In this document: positions 1 through 7,751 of the stretch, in pieces
How the letters are laid out: the number at the start of each line of letters is the position of its first letter
How positions within the stretch are numbered: position 1 is the first letter of the stretch
NCBI GenBank assembly: GCA_934699065.1
Contig: CAKUWD010000027.1
Span: 1-19,505 of the forward strand
Source of the DNA: an uncultured Treponema sp.
Lineage (GTDB): Bacteria; Spirochaetota; Spirochaetia; Treponematales; Treponemataceae
DNA length: 19,505 nucleotides
Reading direction: 5' to 3'
Position numbers and translations under genes: made by a program
The notes under the pieces: model-generated
What the model was told of the DNA's origin: nothing
The model's database searches: none
The model's input: only the letters and a program-made list of their open reading frames with translations

Positions 1-994
1 CATCAGAAAGAATTGCATCGTGGCCGCAGCCAAAGCTTACAATCTGAACATATTCAAGATGTGGAGACTTTGCGGCCAGAAGTGCACCGGCGAGCATTCG
101 TGTATGGAAGTTGTTTGTAACTTCAGCACGAGTATAGCGCAGATTTACATCGTTGAGCCCAGGAAGAGAATCAACTGTAAGAATTGGAATATACTGCTTT
201 GTAAATACACGCGAAAGGTCGTGGCTTACAAGTGCATCTGTATGATAAGGACGACCGGCAAGAACTACTGCAAAGCTATTTTCTGCTTTAACCTTGTCTA
301 TGATTTTCTGTCCTTCTTCGCAGAGCTTTTTCTTAAAGCTTAAGATTGCCTTTTCACCCTGCTTGAAGGCAGCTTCAACTTCGGATTTCTTGAGGCCGTA
401 ATTTTCGGTGAAATATTTTATGATCTGAACTTTGCGGTCTGTTTCAGAATACCAGTGGAACATTGGATTATCAAAAGGAACATTCCAGCGGCGTTGCGGG
501 TTTTCAGAATGAGAAATAATCAGCGGGTATCCCTTTACAACTGCACAAACATAATTAGAAGCTTTTGCTTTATCTGTTGCAGGCATCTCCATAACCATTG
601 GCATGAAGATGCGGTAACTATCTTTCGGTAGTTTTTCGAACTGTTTTACAAGATCCTGAATGTGACCGTGGGCAAGCTTTGCAGGGAAGCAGACTGTATC
701 TGACGGAACAAAAGGTATTCCGTTTTCAAACATGTCGCGTGTACTTTTGTGAGAAAGAATTACATCATAACCGAGAGCACGGAAGAAGGTAGACCAGAAA
801 GGCATAGAATCCCAGTACTCAAGAGTTCGTGGCATACCTATAGTGATATTCTTTTTTTCACTTACAAGTTTATAATCCCATTTCTTAAAAAGAAGCTGCT
901 CGCGGATAAGGAACATATCCGGAACATAACGGGTTTTTGATTCAGGAATAACACCAGGCCGGAGTGTCTGCAAGTCCTGAAACTGCTTCTTCAT
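1..994 (-). CDS. C-terminal half of CoA-dehydratase activase fusion (DUF2229/HgdB-like), partial, other frame
   Basis: This is the continuation of the activase encoded at 942-3023, in a different reading frame, running off the left edge. Translating the minus strand from about 958 downward gives an open frame with hallmarks of the DUF2229 region: GMPRTLEYWDSMPFWSTFF, then SDTVCFPAKLAHGHI, then VVLAGRPYHTD near the edge. In relatives these follow the two ATPase domains in a single protein of about 1400 residues. A possible ATG lies at 994 (reading MKKQFQDLQTLRPG), just after an in-frame TAG at 995-997, but I see no convincing ribosome-binding site there, and family-like sequence begins only around PGVIPES. 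I therefore read this as the second half of one broken gene rather than an independent gene. Family assignment is from remembered motifs; the exact substrate is unknown. Confidence 0.8.
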   Translation of the reverse strand, partial: MKKQFQDLQTLRPGVIPESKTRYVPDMFLIREQLLFKKWDYKLVSEKKNITIGMPRTLEYWDSMPFWSTFFRALGYDVILSHKSTRDMFENGIPFVPSDTVCFPAKLAHGHIQDLVKQFEKLPKDSYRIFMPMVMEMPATDKAKASNYVCAVVKGYPLIISHSENPQRRWNVPFDNPMFHWYSETDRKVQIIKYFTENYGLKKSEVEAAFKQGEKAILSFKKKLCEEGQKIIDKVKAENSFAVVLAGRPYHTDALVSHDLSRVFTKQYIPILTVDSLPGLNDVNLRYTRAEVTNNFHTRMLAGALLAAKSPHLEYVQIVSFGCGHDAILSD

Positions 995-3023
995 CTAAAT
1001 CTGCAGGTTTGATATTTTCAAGTTTGCTTTCTTCAAGTTCTTCTGGTAAAAGAACTTCGCCGCGGGCACAACGGTTTCCGGTAATATATGTAGTGCCGTT
1101 TGAGAATTTAATAAGGCTGCGTGAACAGCGGTTAGCACATTTAGTACAGATTACGTTTTCGCGTTGTGTATAGGAAAGTGATTCAATTGCGTCGAAGCCG
1201 ATGAAGTTAGATGCACTTGTCGTCTTCTTTTCTTTTGTAAGAATCGCTGCACCGATACAACCCATTTCTCCTGGGTAAGGGGCTCGCTGAACATCTACTC
1301 CAAGATACTGCTCGAGTGAGCGAAGAACTGCATCATTCTTAAAGGTTCCACCCTGAACAACAATTTTCTTACCAAGGGAGTCTGTATTCGAAATGCGGAC
1401 AACTTTGGTAAATACATTTTCAATAATTGAACGGCACAGTCCGGCCATAATGTCGTCCGGACCGCAGCCGTTTTTCTGTTCTGTAATTATTGTGCTGTTC
1501 ATAAATACAGTACAGCGGCTTCCGAGGTCTGCCGGCTTTTTTGAACGGAATGCTGCATCAGCAATTTTATCTGTAGGAATCTTAAGTGACGAAGCAAAGT
1601 TCTCAAGGAAGGAACCGCAGCCCGAAGAACAGGCTTCATTAAGAGTGATGTTGGTGATGATACCATCATCAATCCAGATACCCTTCATATCCTGACCACC
1701 AATGTCCAGAATAAAACTTACATCTGGAACAAAGCGGCGGGCTGCTGTTGCGTGTGCGACAGTTTCAACAGTGTGATAGTCTGCGCCATAAGCTTTTGCA
1801 ATCAGAAGTTCTCCATAACCTGTAGTACCAAAACCAAGTACATTAAGTTTTACACCCATTGCTTCGTATTTTGCATGAAGTTCCATAAGTCCGCGGCGAA
1901 CTACGTTAATAGGATCTCCACGGTTGTTAGCGTAGAACCGGTCGAATACTTTTTCGTCTTCTGTCATAAAGATGATTTTTGAAGTAGTACTTCCTGCATC
2001 AACACCAATATATACGTTAAGTGTGTCGCCAGACTTCACGTCTATTTTTGCAAGCTCAGGAGTTTTATGTTCTTCTCGCCATACGCGGCATTCTTCTTCA
2101 GATTCAAAGTATGTTTTTTTGATTTTTGAGCCAGTATGCTCAACGCGAACCATACCGCCATCCAGAGCATGCACTGCATTTTCAATAAGAATTCCATCAG
2201 ATTCATCTGCAAGAGGAAAGAGTTCATCAAGCGCAATTGCAGCACCACGGGCAACAATTGTTTCCGGATGATCTGGGCGGATAATATCTTCATCTTTTAG
2301 ATTAAGTCTTTCAGCAAATGCTTTTACAAGAGTGTGATCATAAGTAAGAGGACCGCCTTCAAAAATGATAGGAGGCGTAAGTTCCAGTCCCTGTGCAAGA
2401 CCACCGACAGTTTGTTTTACGATTGCATGGAAAGCAGAAAGAGCAATATCTTCGCGGGCAACACCCTGATTCAACATAGATTGAATATCAGTTTTTGCAA
2501 ATACACCACAGCGGCCTGAAATAGAATGAACCTCATGACCAGCTGCAGCAAGTCCTTCAAACTCTTCGGTTGGAACATTAAGGAGGGAAGCAATTTCATC
2601 GATAAATGCACCGGTACCTCCGGCACAGCTTCCGTTCATGCGCATATCTGAAGTTACAAGGCGACCATTGTCGTTATAAAAGAAAATTATTTTAGCATCC
2701 TGACCACCAAGCTCAATTGCAGTTCGGGAAGCAGGATAAAGGGCACGTACAGCAGAAGAGTTTGCAACAACTTCCTGAATATAGTGGGCACCAATTTTAT
2801 CAGCAATAGGTTTTCCACCAGAACCGCAGACAGCTATTCTAAAGCGAGTGCCTGGAAATTTTTTTGAAACATCGCGTAAAAGTTTCTGAGCAGTATTCCA
2901 TTGTTCTGCATGATGTCTTTCATAATGATTGTATAGGATTTTGTTTTTTTCAGTATCAAGAATTAAAATTTTTACAGTTGTGGAACCAACATCGATTCCC
3001 ATGCGAAAAAGTTTATTACTCAA
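942..3023 (-). CDS. CoA-substrate-specific enzyme activase, duplicated BadF/BadG/HgdC ATPase domains (frame broken at 3' end)
   Basis: The protein has two copies of the BcrAD/BadFG ATPase fold. The first (about residues 8-265) has MGIDVGSTTVK, GGQDAKI, and the cysteines in SCAGGTG and GRCGVF expected to hold the shared [4Fe-4S] cluster. The second (about 345-600) has IGVDAGSTTSK, DIGGQDMKG and SRCTVF. A Cys-rich linker (CTKCANRC, GNRCARGE) follows. Such activases drive ATP-dependent electron transfer into 2-hydroxyacyl-CoA dehydratase or benzoyl-CoA reductase type enzymes; the giant fused forms have poorly known substrates. The start is TTG at 3023 because GGAG lies seven bases upstream; the ATG at 3002 has no site. 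The frame ends at a TGA after PAWCYS, while the expected downstream domain continues in another frame with about one extra base near 955-965. It is divergent from the gene at 3071. Confidence 0.88.
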   Translation of the reverse strand: MSNKLFRMGIDVGSTTVKILILDTEKNKILYNHYERHHAEQWNTAQKLLRDVSKKFPGTRFRIAVCGSGGKPIADKIGAHYIQEVVANSSAVRALYPASRTAIELGGQDAKIIFFYNDNGRLVTSDMRMNGSCAGGTGAFIDEIASLLNVPTEEFEGLAAAGHEVHSISGRCGVFAKTDIQSMLNQGVAREDIALSAFHAIVKQTVGGLAQGLELTPPIIFEGGPLTYDHTLVKAFAERLNLKDEDIIRPDHPETIVARGAAIALDELFPLADESDGILIENAVHALDGGMVRVEHTGSKIKKTYFESEEECRVWREEHKTPELAKIDVKSGDTLNVYIGVDAGSTTSKIIFMTEDEKVFDRFYANNRGDPINVVRRGLMELHAKYEAMGVKLNVLGFGTTGYGELLIAKAYGADYHTVETVAHATAARRFVPDVSFILDIGGQDMKGIWIDDGIITNITLNEACSSGCGSFLENFASSLKIPTDKIADAAFRSKKPADLGSRCTVFMNSTIITEQKNGCGPDDIMAGLCRSIIENVFTKVVRISNTDSLGKKIVVQGGTFKNDAVLRSLEQYLGVDVQRAPYPGEMGCIGAAILTKEKKTTSASNFIGFDAIESLSYTQRENVICTKCANRCSRSLIKFSNGTTYITGNRCARGEVLLPEELEESKLENIKPADLDEEAVSGLADTPAWCYS

Positions 3024-3070
3024 GATAATACTCCATAATAAGTGTATTATTACTATTATATTGATTTGCA

Positions 3071-3937
3071 GTGGTAAAATCTATTATATATAATAGAAAA
3101 GGAATGAATGAAGCACTTAAAGTAAAATTACGTAGTCTCGCAGATCGTTATGAAGTTTCGTCTTTTTGTGATGAAGACCCTTCGCAGTTTTTGTGCTGGT
3201 ACCAGCCGGCTGCCGGACGGGGAACTGTTGCAGATGTAGAGGTTGCTTCGTTTATTGCGGCCATGCTGGCTTTTGGAAACCGAAAGCAGTTTATTCCAAA
3301 AATACGGCAGGTACTGGAAACTTCCGACCGTTCGTTAGGCAGTGTGACAGAATGGTTGAAGGCAGGGACTTACAAAAAAGACTTCCCGAGTGGACCTGCC
3401 AAGTTTTATAGATTTTATTCCTACGATGATATGCAGACTTTTTTTGGAGAACTGGCTGGCATCTTAAAACAGGCTGGCAGCCTAGGAGAATTCTTTGAAT
3501 CAAAATATAAGGAGGGGAAAGCCTTCCCCTCGCTCCAGCCCGCTTCGCGGTCTTTCGCTACCCCTTCTAACGGGGGACACCCCCGTAACGCCCCCGCCGC
3601 ACTACACGAGCTGATTTCTTCCGCCTTCCCAAATTCCGCAATAGTTCCAAAGGGGCGTACTTCCGCCAACAAAAGAATACACATGTTTTTACGCTGGATG
3701 GTAAGACGCAATTCTCCGGTGGACCTGGGCTTCTGGGATTGGGCAGACCCGGCGTCGCTTCTGATTCCGCTGGATGTTCACGTAATGCAGGAGGCAGCGA
3801 AACTTGGGCTCATACCAGAGGGTGCCACAGCCAGTCGTAAAACAGCAGAATTACTTACATCCGCATTAGCCGAAGTTTTCCCAGGTGACCCCTGCCGCGG
3901 CGACTTCGCTCTCTTCGGCCTGGGTGTAGATAAATAA
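3071..3937 (+). CDS. TIGR02757/DUF2400 family protein with a repeat-derived insertion
   Basis: The sequence matches the TIGR02757 (DUF2400) family as I remember it: an N-terminal EDPSQFLCWY and DVEVASFIAAMLAFGNRKQF, then KRIHMFLRWMVRRNSPVDLG and LLIPLDVHVMQEAAKLGL. The family is reported as distantly similar to HhH DNA glycosylases, but no function is established. Residues about 147-174 do not belong to the family: they are encoded by an 82-bp palindromic repeat (3511-3592) whose relatives lie at 15608-15690 and 17562-17643, inserted just before the conserved KR..MFLRWMVR block. The annotated start is GTG at 3071, but a TATAAT at 3089-3094 lies downstream of it, so the ATG at 3104 (MNEALKVKLRSLADRYE) is a plausible real start, giving a nearly leaderless message. 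Confidence 0.8.
   Translation: MVKSIIYNRKGMNEALKVKLRSLADRYEVSSFCDEDPSQFLCWYQPAAGRGTVADVEVASFIAAMLAFGNRKQFIPKIRQVLETSDRSLGSVTEWLKAGTYKKDFPSGPAKFYRFYSYDDMQTFFGELAGILKQAGSLGEFFESKYKEGKAFPSLQPASRSFATPSNGGHPRNAPAALHELISSAFPNSAIVPKGRTSANKRIHMFLRWMVRRNSPVDLGFWDWADPASLLIPLDVHVMQEAAKLGLIPEGATASRKTAELLTSALAEVFPGDPCRGDFALFGLGVDK
3511..3592 (-). repeat. Dispersed palindromic repeat, copy A, inside the TIGR02757 gene
   Basis: Read on the minus strand this stretch shares long blocks with copies B (15608-15690) and C (17562-17643): GGTAGCG, CGCGAAGCGG and TGGAGCGAGGGG occur in all three in the same order and spacing. It contains three hairpins: ACGGGGG with CCCCCGT, CCGC-GAA-GCGG, and GGGGAAgGCTTTCCCC. The host frame stays open through it, encoding about 28 Pro/Ala/Ser-rich residues. 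Its orientation relative to the host gene is opposite to that of copy B. Confidence 0.85.
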
Positions 3938-3968
3938 AATCTCTTATAAAAAACTTTAGAAAATATGA

Positions 3969-3974
3969 TATAAT
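3969..3974 (+). promoter_or_regulatory. Probable -10 box for the esterase gene
   Basis: A perfect TATAAT lies in the AT-rich gap 3938-4030 before the esterase start. The -35 is weak (TTATAA at 3944-3949, spacing 19). This would give a leader of about 50 bases containing the ribosome-binding site GGAG. Confidence 0.45.
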
Positions 3975-4030
3975 TTAATAAAACAATTAACTAATAAATC
4001 ATAAATATATAAGAAATACAGGAGATCTCA

Positions 4031-4819
4031 ATGGCAGACTTAACAATCAGATTTTATTCCGACGTCCTCAAGCGCGACGTTTCTTTTTTAATGCAGATTC
4101 CAAACGACATCCGTCGCGACTATCCCCGCAACGATCTCAAGCGTGACGGTAAACCAATGAAAACCTTGTTCCTGCTTCACGGCTACAGTGGAGCAGCCTT
4201 CAACTGGGTACCGGGTAATCTCGCAGAGCAGTACAATTTTGCAGTTGTAATTCCAAGCGGCGAAAATTCCTTCTGGATTGACGGACCGGCTACCGGTCGT
4301 CAGTTTGCAAGTTTCCTTGGAGTTGAACTTCTGGAATACGTTCGCAACACCTTCCACCTTGCAATGACAGCTGAAGACACTTATCTCATGGGCTTTTCTA
4401 TGGGAGGCTTTGGAGCCCTTCATACAGGCTTTGCTTATCCGGAAAAGTTCAGCAAAGTTATCGCACTTTCATCAGCTCTTATTCACAACGAAGTTGCAAA
4501 GATGAAGGAAGGCGAGGGTAACCCAATTGCAAATTATGACTACTACCGCATGTGTTTTGGCGACCCGGCTAAGCTTTCAGAGAGTGACAACAATCCTGAA
4601 TACCTAATGAAGAAGCAGATTGCGGCCGGCAAAAAACTTCCTGAAATTTTCATGGCCTGCGGTACCGAAGACTTCCTCCTGGAACGCAACCGCGAGTTTC
4701 ACAAGTTCCTCGAAGAGCAGGGTGTAGCTCACACCTACGAAGAAGGCCCGGGCATCCACGACATGAACTTCTGGCAGGAATGGGCCGGCAAGTTTATTCC
4801 GAAGATGTTTGAAGAATAG
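4031..4819 (+). CDS. Alpha/beta-hydrolase, esterase family (EstA/FrmB-like acyl esterase)
   Basis: This is a 262-residue member of the Pfam Esterase (PF00756) group. The oxyanion region LFLLHGYSG is at 46-54, the nucleophile elbow GFSMGGFGA has Ser123, the likely acid is Asp214 in CGTEDF, and the base is His243 in GIHDMNFW. There is no signal peptide, so it is probably cytoplasmic. Relatives hydrolyse short acyl esters such as acetylated sugars, or S-formylglutathione; with no sugar-degrading neighbours the substrate cannot be chosen. The start ATG has GGAG seven bases upstream. Codons strongly favour C in the third position, unlike most neighbours, which hints at high expression. Its 3' end overlaps that of the convergent hydrolase gene by 26 bases. 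Confidence 0.88.
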   Translation: MADLTIRFYSDVLKRDVSFLMQIPNDIRRDYPRNDLKRDGKPMKTLFLLHGYSGAAFNWVPGNLAEQYNFAVVIPSGENSFWIDGPATGRQFASFLGVELLEYVRNTFHLAMTAEDTYLMGFSMGGFGALHTGFAYPEKFSKVIALSSALIHNEVAKMKEGEGNPIANYDYYRMCFGDPAKLSESDNNPEYLMKKQIAAGKKLPEIFMACGTEDFLLERNREFHKFLEEQGVAHTYEEGPGIHDMNFWQEWAGKFIPKMFEE

Positions 4820-5606
4820 TTTCCTTTACATAGTCCACAACTTCATCAGTAACAAAATAATCTTCATGGGCAATTCCATGAAAAATCTGGCAGTTTGCAT
4901 TTTGATAGCAGGCTGCTAGTTTTTTTTGCAGCTTTGCACTGAGAGTTTTATCTGCATCGGAGCCAATGACCGTTACAGGGCAGCTGGTGTTTTTAGCATA
5001 TTTATCAACTCGAATATTGTTAGTGATAAAAATAGTTGCCGGCCCCCAGAAAAGCGGAATGATTTTATTGTACATGTCGGCAGAGGTTCGGTAGCCTGAG
5101 GCAAGTACGAGATGTTTACATTGACGCACACTTGCGGTATAGGCCGCCATTCCACATCCATAGCTGTGACCAAAAACATAAATATTTTTTCCAGGATATC
5201 TGGCTTCTGCATAGTCATATAAATCTTCTGCAGATTTTTTCATTGTCTTTAGATTCATGTGCCCTTGACTCTCCTGAGTTCCGTAATAATCAACTGATAA
5301 AAAAGGACAGTCAAAATTGCCTGCGTACATGCCAACTGTGTTGTAAGCTATGTACATTGAACCGCCAAAAAATAAAATGATTTTGTCGGAGTCTTTCTCA
5401 AGATTGTAGCCGTAGCCGGATAATTTCTCATTTATCTGAATTTCTTCCGGCTCGAACTTTATTTCTTTAAGTTGTCGGTCGCCCTTATAAAATGAGTATG
5501 AAATATTCTGCATAACGGCATCAGTAGCTAGATAACCCACAGGTATTCCAATTGCGATTTTTAAGAAGATTAAAAGTAATTCCATTTTTCTCGTCCTCTT
5601 TTTCAT
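4794..5606 (-). CDS. Membrane-anchored alpha/beta-hydrolase, regulated with padR
   Basis: A 270-residue protein with a basic N-terminus and one hydrophobic segment at about residues 9-30, suggesting an uncleaved anchor or signal sequence with the catalytic domain outside the cytoplasm. The fold is alpha/beta-hydrolase: FFGGSMYIAYNT around 79-90 as oxyanion strand, the nucleophile elbow VFGHSYGCG with Ser148, likely acid Asp217 or Asp219 in GSDADKTL, and His247 in GIAHEDYF. It resembles BAAT/YqhI-like uncharacterised hydrolases; no substrate can be named. The start ATG overlaps the padR stop as ATGA, and AAGGA lies nine bases upstream, so the two genes form one operon and the hydrolase is presumably the regulator's target. 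Confidence 0.8.
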   Translation of the reverse strand: MKKRTRKMELLLIFLKIAIGIPVGYLATDAVMQNISYSFYKGDRQLKEIKFEPEEIQINEKLSGYGYNLEKDSDKIILFFGGSMYIAYNTVGMYAGNFDCPFLSVDYYGTQESQGHMNLKTMKKSAEDLYDYAEARYPGKNIYVFGHSYGCGMAAYTASVRQCKHLVLASGYRTSADMYNKIIPLFWGPATIFITNNIRVDKYAKNTSCPVTVIGSDADKTLSAKLQKKLAACYQNANCQIFHGIAHEDYFVTDEVVDYVKETILQTSSE

Positions 5607-6136
5607 TTGAGTATTTCCTTTGCCTTCTTACACCATTTAAGATAAGCCTCGTAGCTTTCAATTCCAAAGGAAACTGTCAGGTAAAAATATTTATGATCAT
5701 CTTCATCAAGGTTTTCTTTTAGTTTTTTTGAATAGGTTTTTAATATTAAAAGATCTTTTGTGATCTGCTCTTCAAAAACTTCAATGTTGCGAATGGAAAC
5801 TTCTTTATTAAGATTACCGCCAAAGAAAAGCTTGAGTAGTGTTTCATAGCGAAGTTCATTGCTGGCCTCTTCTTCCTTAAGCCAGTTTTTAAGAAGGTTT
5901 TTTCCATCTGCTGTAATGTGATAAGTAATGCGTTCGCGTCCGCCTACAGAGGAATCTTTTTTTGTGATGAAGCCCTGACTTTCCATTTCTTTTAATGCAG
6001 GATAAATATTTCCAAAGCTTCCCTTCCAGAAAAAACTGATTCCTGTATCAATGCGTTTTTTGATGTCGTAGCCGGAAAGATCTTCATGACTCAATAACCC
6101 AAGAATTACCATATCAATCTTTTTGTCTTTTGCCAT
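5603..6136 (-). CDS. PadR family transcriptional regulator
   Basis: A 177-residue PadR regulator. The N-terminal winged helix is typical: VILGLLSHEDLSGYDIKK, then FFWKGSFGNIYPALKEME, then the wing GGRERITYHITADGK. Residues about 90-175 form the helical C-terminal dimerisation domain (Vir_act_alpha_C type). Such proteins usually repress their own operon and respond to a small phenolic or antimicrobial compound. Upstream is a perfect inverted repeat at 6159-6177, the obvious operator. A GAGG site precedes the ATG at 6136. The downstream hydrolase overlaps by four bases. Confidence 0.92.
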   Translation of the reverse strand: MAKDKKIDMVILGLLSHEDLSGYDIKKRIDTGISFFWKGSFGNIYPALKEMESQGFITKKDSSVGGRERITYHITADGKNLLKNWLKEEEASNELRYETLLKLFFGGNLNKEVSIRNIEVFEEQITKDLLILKTYSKKLKENLDEDDHKYFYLTVSFGIESYEAYLKWCKKAKEILK

Positions 6137-6158
6137 TTTGCCTCTTAATATCTTTTAG

Positions 6159-6177
6159 ATATATCAATATGATATAT
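6159..6177. promoter_or_regulatory. Probable PadR operator
   Basis: ATATATCA-ATA-TGATATAT is a perfect 8-bp inverted repeat with a 3-bp spacer, 22 bases upstream of the padR start and overlapping the AT-rich promoter region. Position and symmetry fit autorepression by the dimeric regulator; no direct proof. Confidence 0.6.
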
Positions 6178-6212
6178 AATAGGGTTAAGGAATATGGTTG
6201 TCAACAAGTTCT

Positions 6213-6232
6213 TTGCAATGACGCCATTGCAA
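6213..6232. repeat. Perfect stem-loop between padR and hsdM
   Basis: TTGCAATG-ACGC-CATTGCAA has 8-bp perfect arms. It lacks a T-tract, so it is not a classical terminator. The GCAATGAC core also appears in the palindromic repeat at 17510-17541, so it may be a decayed repeat at the left edge of the restriction island. Confidence 0.5.
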
Positions 6233-6268
6233 GCGTAGAGAAGTAATCTATCGAAATGATGTAATTTT

Positions 6269-6288
6269 CATGCTATACTATTAGCATG
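6269..6288 (+). promoter_or_regulatory. hsdM promoter with palindrome over the start codon; predicted leaderless mRNA
   Basis: The -10 TATACT (6274-6279) lies six bases before the hsdM ATG, with TCGAAA at 6251-6256 as a possible -35 at 17-bp spacing. There is no ribosome-binding site. CATGCTA (6269-6275) and TAGCATG (6282-6288) form an inverted repeat that contains both the -10 box and the ATG, an ideal place for a repressor. Confidence 0.55.
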
Positions 6289-7734
6289 AATTACGAGCAG
6301 ATATTTAAAAATATAGACGACATATTGTGGAAAGAAGCCGGCTGTTCAAACGAACTTGATTACGTAGAACAGACCAGCTGGATTCTCTTCTTAAAATACC
6401 TTGACAACCTTGAAATAGAACGCAGCGACGAAATGGCCCTGCAGGGAAAAGATTACACCTACATCATCAAAAAAGAATTCCGCTGGAACTCCTGGGCCTG
6501 TCCTAAAAACTCAAAAGGCGAAATAGACCATAAAGCAGCCATGACAGGCGACGACCTTTCAGACTTTGTAAACCTCAAGCTTTTTCCATATCTCAAAAAC
6601 TTTAAGGCAACCGCAACTACACCGGACACCCTCGAATACAAAATTGGCGAAATCTTTAGCGAGCTCAAAAACAAAATAGTTTCCGGCTACAACATGCGCG
6701 AAATCCTCAACTACGCAGACGGACTCCATTTCCAGAGCAGCACAGACAAGCACGAAATGAGCCATCTTTACGAAAGCAAAATCCACAAGATGGGAAACGC
6801 CGGCCGTAACGGAGGAGAATATTACACACCGCGTCCACTCATCCGCACAATAGTCCGAGTAGTAGAGCCAAAAATCGGAGACACAATTTACGACGGAGCC
6901 TGCGGAAGTGCCGGCTTTCTTTGCGAAGCCTTCAACTACTTAAACGAAAAAGCAAAAACCGTAGAACAGAAACAAATCCTTCAGAAGCATACCTTCTATG
7001 GTAAAGAAAAGAAAGGCCTTGCCTATATCATCGGAATCATGAACATGATTTTCCACGGAGTAGAAGCGCCAAATATCATGCACACAAATACCCTTGCCGA
7101 AGACCTGAGTCAGATTCAGCAGCGCGACCGCAAAGATGTCATACTTGCAAATCCACCTTTCGGCGGCAAGGAACGTTCAGAAATCCAGCAGAACTTTCCC
7201 ATTAAAACCGGCGAAACAGCCTATCTTTTTATGGAGCACTTTATCAAAATGCTCAAGGCAGGCGGCCGCGCAGGTGTGGTAATCAAAAATACCTTCCTCA
7301 GCAATACAGATAACGCAAGCATAGCCCTTCGCCGCGAGCTTCTGGAAAGCTGCAACCTTCATACAATCCTCGACTGTCCGAGCGGAGTCTTCACAGGCGC
7401 CGGCGTAAAAACCGTAGTTCTCTTTTTCGAAAAAGGAAAACCCACAGAAAAAATCTGGTACTATCAGCTCAACCTGGACCGCAACCTTGGTAAAACAAAT
7501 CCCCTCAACGAAGATGACCTTGCCGATTTTGTTGCCCTGCAAAAGACAAAAGCCGCAAGCCCAAACAGCTGGAGCCTCAACGTAAGCGACCTCAATCCCG
7601 ACACCCTCGATCTTAGCGTAAAGAACCCGAACAAGAAGGAAGAAAAGACCTTACGTGAGCCTACCGAGATTATCAAAGAAATGCGCGAGTTGAATAAAGA
7701 GAGTGAAGAAATACTTCAAAGCCTGTCATCCTGA
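6286..7734 (+). CDS. hsdM: Type I restriction-modification system DNA methyltransferase subunit HsdM (N6-adenine)
   Basis: A 482-residue N6-adenine methyltransferase. Residues about 5-140 are the HsdM_N helical domain. The catalytic domain follows, with EYYTPRPLIRTIV, the SAM-binding loop DGACGSAGFL starting at Asp203, and the catalytic motif NPPFGG at Asn289. It pairs with HsdS to methylate host DNA at a split target. No Shine-Dalgarno sequence precedes the ATG and the -10 is six bases upstream, so the mRNA is probably leaderless. Codon use is like that of hsdR and the chromosomal genes and richer in G/C at third positions than the genes lying between them, suggesting that hsdM and hsdR are the older frame of the island. 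Confidence 0.95.
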   Translation: MNYEQIFKNIDDILWKEAGCSNELDYVEQTSWILFLKYLDNLEIERSDEMALQGKDYTYIIKKEFRWNSWACPKNSKGEIDHKAAMTGDDLSDFVNLKLFPYLKNFKATATTPDTLEYKIGEIFSELKNKIVSGYNMREILNYADGLHFQSSTDKHEMSHLYESKIHKMGNAGRNGGEYYTPRPLIRTIVRVVEPKIGDTIYDGACGSAGFLCEAFNYLNEKAKTVEQKQILQKHTFYGKEKKGLAYIIGIMNMIFHGVEAPNIMHTNTLAEDLSQIQQRDRKDVILANPPFGGKERSEIQQNFPIKTGETAYLFMEHFIKMLKAGGRAGVVIKNTFLSNTDNASIALRRELLESCNLHTILDCPSGVFTGAGVKTVVLFFEKGKPTEKIWYYQLNLDRNLGKTNPLNEDDLADFVALQKTKAASPNSWSLNVSDLNPDTLDLSVKNPNKKEEKTLREPTEIIKEMRELNKESEEILQSLSS

Positions 7735-7751
7735 CCAAGGAGAAATAACTA

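Noticed and set aside
20..940. Plus-strand open frames of 107 and 63 residues at the left edge
   Set aside because: They are shadows of the minus-strand activase C-terminal half, which has clear family motifs.
942..970. Programmed frameshift in the activase gene
   Set aside because: No slippery heptamer, stop-codon context or stimulatory structure is apparent at the junction; an indel is simpler.
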